Under the pieces are notes generated by a model, which saw nothing but the letters and a program-made list of their open reading frames with translations, did not search any database and was not told where the DNA came from. Source: JAEUMD01 sp050250815 (GTDB taxonomy: Bacteria > Pseudomonadota > Alphaproteobacteria > Rhizobiales > Hyphomicrobiaceae). From it: a stretch of DNA of 64,000 nucleotides. Position numbers and translations under genes: made by a program. Location: contig JBFWNY010000013.1 in assembly GCA_050250815.1 (NCBI GenBank), positions 32,076-96,075 on the forward strand, written 5' to 3'. Below, in pieces: positions 61,400-64,000 of the stretch (the first letter of the stretch is position 1; each line of letters starts with the position of its first letter).

Positions 61400-62281
61400 A
61401 TGCTCAACGGAACATTCGGAAAGCCCAAGTCCAACTCGCTGATGGCCGAGTACTCGAGCCTGCTCGGTGACGCGATCCTGCGCCACCGCACGCGCACCGC
61501 CGAACACTCAGCCCGTATCGAGAGCGAACTCGCAAGCCGCGTGAAGTCCGAGTTCATCTCGAACATGAGCCACGAGCTGCGCACACCGCTCAACACGATG
61601 ATCGGCTTCTCCAAGATCCTGGCCGAGCACGACCGCCGCCGCCTGCCCGACGACGAGATCGTGGAGTACGCCCAGCTGATCAACGATTCCGCGGTCCACC
61701 TGCTCTCGGTCATTAACGACATCCTGGACATCTCCAAGATCCAGAGCGGCCGGTACACGATCGATGCGCAGGAGATCGCCATCGAGGAGGTCCTCGAGGT
61801 CTGCGCCACGTCCTTCCGCAAGGTGGCCTTCGACGCCGGTGTCACGCTTGATCTCAAGCTGCCGCCGCAGCTTCCGCGAGTCCGCGGCGATGCTGCCAAG
61901 CTGCGGCAGGTGTTCTCCAACCTCGTCTCCAACGCGATCAAATTTACCCCGCGCAATGGTTCGGTGGCGCTCCGCGGCGCCCCGACGAAGGACGGCGGTC
62001 TCGTGATCGACGTCGCAGACACCGGCATCGGCATGACTGAGGAGGAGGTAACGATCGCACTTACCCCCTTCGGACAGGTCGACGGTACCCGCACCCGCTG
62101 GCGCGAAGGCGCGGGCCTTGGCCTGCCCATCGCCCAGGCGCTCGTCGACCTGCACGGCGGGCGGATCAGCGTGAAGAGTGAGAGAGGCAGCGGCACGGTC
62201 GTTTCCGTGATGCTTCCTTCCCGGCATCGTGTGACGACGGCCACCGGTCGCGACATGGTGCTGGGCAACGCAAAACCCTGA
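61400..62281 (+). CDS. Soluble histidine kinase
   Basis: 293 residues, no membrane segment and no sensor domain beyond a short N-terminus. DHp helix with His58 in SEFISNMSHELRTPLNTMIG, N box NLVSNAIKFTP, G1 box DTGIGM and G2 box GAGLGLPIAQALVDLHGG. It resembles the catalytic core of alphaproteobacterial PleC/DivJ/PdhS kinases. No receiver gene is adjacent. ATG 61400. The gene begins the pair with the HerA-type ATPase, 61 nt away. Confidence 0.92.
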   Translation: MLNGTFGKPKSNSLMAEYSSLLGDAILRHRTRTAEHSARIESELASRVKSEFISNMSHELRTPLNTMIGFSKILAEHDRRRLPDDEIVEYAQLINDSAVHLLSVINDILDISKIQSGRYTIDAQEIAIEEVLEVCATSFRKVAFDAGVTLDLKLPPQLPRVRGDAAKLRQVFSNLVSNAIKFTPRNGSVALRGAPTKDGGLVIDVADTGIGMTEEEVTIALTPFGQVDGTRTRWREGAGLGLPIAQALVDLHGGRISVKSERGSGTVVSVMLPSRHRVTTATGRDMVLGNAKP

Positions 62282-62342
62282 CGGCAAGGCGCCGCCCTAT
62301 TCACAACACGAGACGACTGCAATACCCGATCAAAGCGCTAAC

Positions 62343-63914
62343 ATGACGCACGCCATCGACACGGACGCAACGATCGGACGCATCGTATCCGTCACCGGCT
62401 CGAAGGCCATCGTGCTGCTGGATGGACGCCTGGACCCCTCGGGCCGCAAGACATCACACCGGCCGGAGATGGGCACGCTCCTGGGAATCGACACCGCGCA
62501 CACTATCGTGCTCGCAATCGTGTCGGCGTTGAGCGTGCCGGTACCCGCGCAGCGCGACGGCGACGCCGAAATCTGGATCGCCGAGCTCGGACTCGTTGGC
62601 GAGTTGTGGAAATCGGCAAGCGGTCAGGCACAGTCGTTCAATCGCGGCGTCACCGTCTACCCGACGCTCGGCGACCGCGTCCGCGTCGCCTGCAAGCCCG
62701 AGCTTGAAATCGCCTTCTGCGGCGACATGAGCCGCTCGGTGCGGGTCGGCTGCATCCGACAGGACAGCTCGATCCCCGCCATGATCCGCGTCGATGACCT
62801 GCTGGGCAAGCACTTCGCCATCCTAGGCACGACCGGCACCGGCAAGTCGTGCACGACTGCGCTCATCCTGCGCTCCATCCTGGAGAAGAACCCGGCGGCG
62901 CACATCGTGCTGCTCGATCCGCACAACGAGTACGCCACCGCCTTCCCTGAGTGGGCCGAGGTCATCAGCCCGCGCAACATGCACCTGCCGTTCTGGCTGC
63001 TGACGTTCGAAGAGGTCGTGGAGGTTCTCGTACCCGACGACAACCGCAAGGCCGAGGTGGAAATCCTGCAGGAGCTGATCCCGCTCGCCAAGTCGCGCTA
63101 CGGGCACGGCCGCTCCAACAACTCCACAGCGGTGCGCCGCGGCGTCGTCGATCATGGCCGCTTCACCGTCGACACTCCGGTGCCCTATCGCATCTCGGAT
63201 CTCACCGCGATGATCGACGAGCGGATGGGCAAGCTCGAAAACAAGAAAGACCTTTCGCCCTACCGCAACCTGCGCGCACGTATCGACAGCATCACGCAGG
63301 ATGGCCGCTACGCCTTCATGTTCGGCTCGCTCACCGTCTACGACGGCATGACGCAGGTGTTGTCGCGCATCTTCCGCGTGCCGGTATCCGGCAAGCCGAT
63401 CACCATTCTCGAGCTGACCGGAATTCCGACTGAAATCGTCAACGTCGTCGTCTCAGTGCTTTGCCGCATGACGTTCGACTTCGTGCTCTGGTCGGAAGGA
63501 CAGGTGCCCGTGACGCTGGTGTGCGAGGAAGCACACCGCTACGTCCCTGCAAATCCCACTCTGGGCTTCGAGCCGTGCAAGCGCTCGATCGCCAAGATCG
63601 CCAAGGAAGGCCGCAAGTACGGCGCTTCGCTGTGCATCGTCACGCAGCGCCCGGCGGAAATCGATCCCACAATCCTATCCCAGTGCAACACCGTGTTTGC
63701 GCTGCGCATGTCGAACGATCGCGACCAGGAGATCGTTACGTCGGCCATCTCAGACACCGGCTCCGGCCTGCTCGAGTTCCTCTCTGCGCTCGGCCAGCGC
63801 GAGGCCATCGCATTCGGCGACGGCGTTACCCTTCCCGTACGCATCAAGTTCGACGAGCTGCCCAAGGCCGCCATGGAGCTATCCCCAGAAGTTGGTGACG
63901 GCGTGAATCGGTGA
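62343..63914 (+). CDS. HerA/DUF87-type ATPase
   Basis: 523 residues. An N-terminal HAS-barrel-like region (about 1-140) and a P-loop ATPase core: Walker A GTTGTGKSC at 162-170, Walker B IVLLDPHNEY, a conserved Arg-rich VTQRPAEIDPTILSQCNTVFALRM (sensor and arginine-finger region). This is the HerA (FtsK-like) hexameric helicase/translocase group. Bacterial copies sit in DNA-processing, defence or unknown contexts. No NurA nuclease is adjacent in the window. ATG 62343. Confidence 0.92.
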   Translation: MTHAIDTDATIGRIVSVTGSKAIVLLDGRLDPSGRKTSHRPEMGTLLGIDTAHTIVLAIVSALSVPVPAQRDGDAEIWIAELGLVGELWKSASGQAQSFNRGVTVYPTLGDRVRVACKPELEIAFCGDMSRSVRVGCIRQDSSIPAMIRVDDLLGKHFAILGTTGTGKSCTTALILRSILEKNPAAHIVLLDPHNEYATAFPEWAEVISPRNMHLPFWLLTFEEVVEVLVPDDNRKAEVEILQELIPLAKSRYGHGRSNNSTAVRRGVVDHGRFTVDTPVPYRISDLTAMIDERMGKLENKKDLSPYRNLRARIDSITQDGRYAFMFGSLTVYDGMTQVLSRIFRVPVSGKPITILELTGIPTEIVNVVVSVLCRMTFDFVLWSEGQVPVTLVCEEAHRYVPANPTLGFEPCKRSIAKIAKEGRKYGASLCIVTQRPAEIDPTILSQCNTVFALRMSNDRDQEIVTSAISDTGSGLLEFLSALGQREAIAFGDGVTLPVRIKFDELPKAAMELSPEVGDGVNR

Positions 63915-63974
63915 AGGCGGCATATCGTGGGGTTTGTTGACGACCTCACTTCTCCACCAAAGGAGCGATATGCC

Positions 63975-64000
63975 GTGCCCAACGATAACGTGACGAAACT
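63975..64000 (+). CDS. Possible start of a further gene (cut by window edge)
   Basis: GTG 63975 lies 9 nt after AAAGGAG and opens a frame to the window end (VPNDNVTKL). ATG 63970 in another frame stops after seven codons. Too short to identify. Confidence 0.3.

Noticed and set aside
60106..62322. Single 738-residue minus-strand frame
   Set aside because: Only its C-terminal part (60106-61107) has a signal peptide and strand pattern; the rest is the antisense of the histidine kinase and intergenic DNA.

Overview
The window is about 64 kb of high-GC DNA. It looks like an alphaproteobacterial chromosome, most likely Hyphomicrobiales (Rhizobiales) or a close relative. The reasons are family composition (DUF2853 protein, CoA-acylating methylmalonate-semialdehyde dehydrogenase, soluble DivL/PdhS-style histidine kinase, Tat-exported TRAP binding protein, Cys-rich small secreted proteins), the GC-rich codon use, and one perfect CtrA-type site (TTAA-N7-TTAA). 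I see no rRNA, tRNA, insertion sequence, prophage or CRISPR array. Species-level assignment is not possible from inspection.

Layout. (1) 1-6.6 kb: a very large secreted or surface repeat protein, truncated by the window edge, and a secreted subtilisin-like protease. Both carry many small two-cysteine modules. (2) 6.8-12.2 kb: an RND efflux adaptor/pump pair and an L,D-transpeptidase. (3) 12.5-14.9 kb: a DUF1007 protein with a NicO-type Ni/Co exporter, and a convergent thioredoxin-like protein. (4) 15.2-19.2 kb: a DUF2853 protein and a fused indolepyruvate ferredoxin oxidoreductase whose conserved N-terminus lacks a canonical start codon. (5) 19.3-26.6 kb: a candidate envelope-to-cytoplasm signalling island. 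CHASE2 and FecR-like proteins are divergent from a coiled-coil protein, an OmpA-type membrane protein, a Ras-like small GTPase, a histidine kinase and a response regulator. (6) 26.7-32.8 kb: mmsA, small secreted proteins, a SET-domain protein, an SLC13-type permease, a universal stress protein and an L-2-haloacid dehalogenase-like hydrolase. (7) 32.9-40.9 kb: a serine/alanine-glyoxylate aminotransferase, a complete TRAP transporter (binding protein, small and large permease), an amidase, and a glycerate/hydroxypyruvate dehydrogenase. This gives the locus a glyoxylate/2-oxoacid flavour. (8) 41.2-53.9 kb: an exopolysaccharide cluster with export lipoprotein, outer-membrane barrel, PCP/BY-kinase, priming sugar transferase, polymerase-like protein, three glycosyltransferases and a flippase. 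(9) 54.1-61.1 kb: a small protein behind a perfect CtrA box, an exbB-exbD-tonB operon led by a secreted protein, a divergent TonB-dependent receptor, and an outer-membrane protein. (10) 61.4-64 kb: a histidine kinase, a HerA/DUF87-type ATPase, and the possible start of another gene.

The most interesting region is 19.3-26.6 kb. The OmpA-type protein combines a periplasmic peptidoglycan-binding domain, one membrane helix and a cytoplasmic segment that looks like the longin/roadblock folds that bind small GTPases. A Ras-like GTPase gene overlaps its stop codon, and a kinase and receiver follow. A pathway from cell wall to GTPase to phosphorelay is an inference, but gene order, overlaps and domain content all agree with it.
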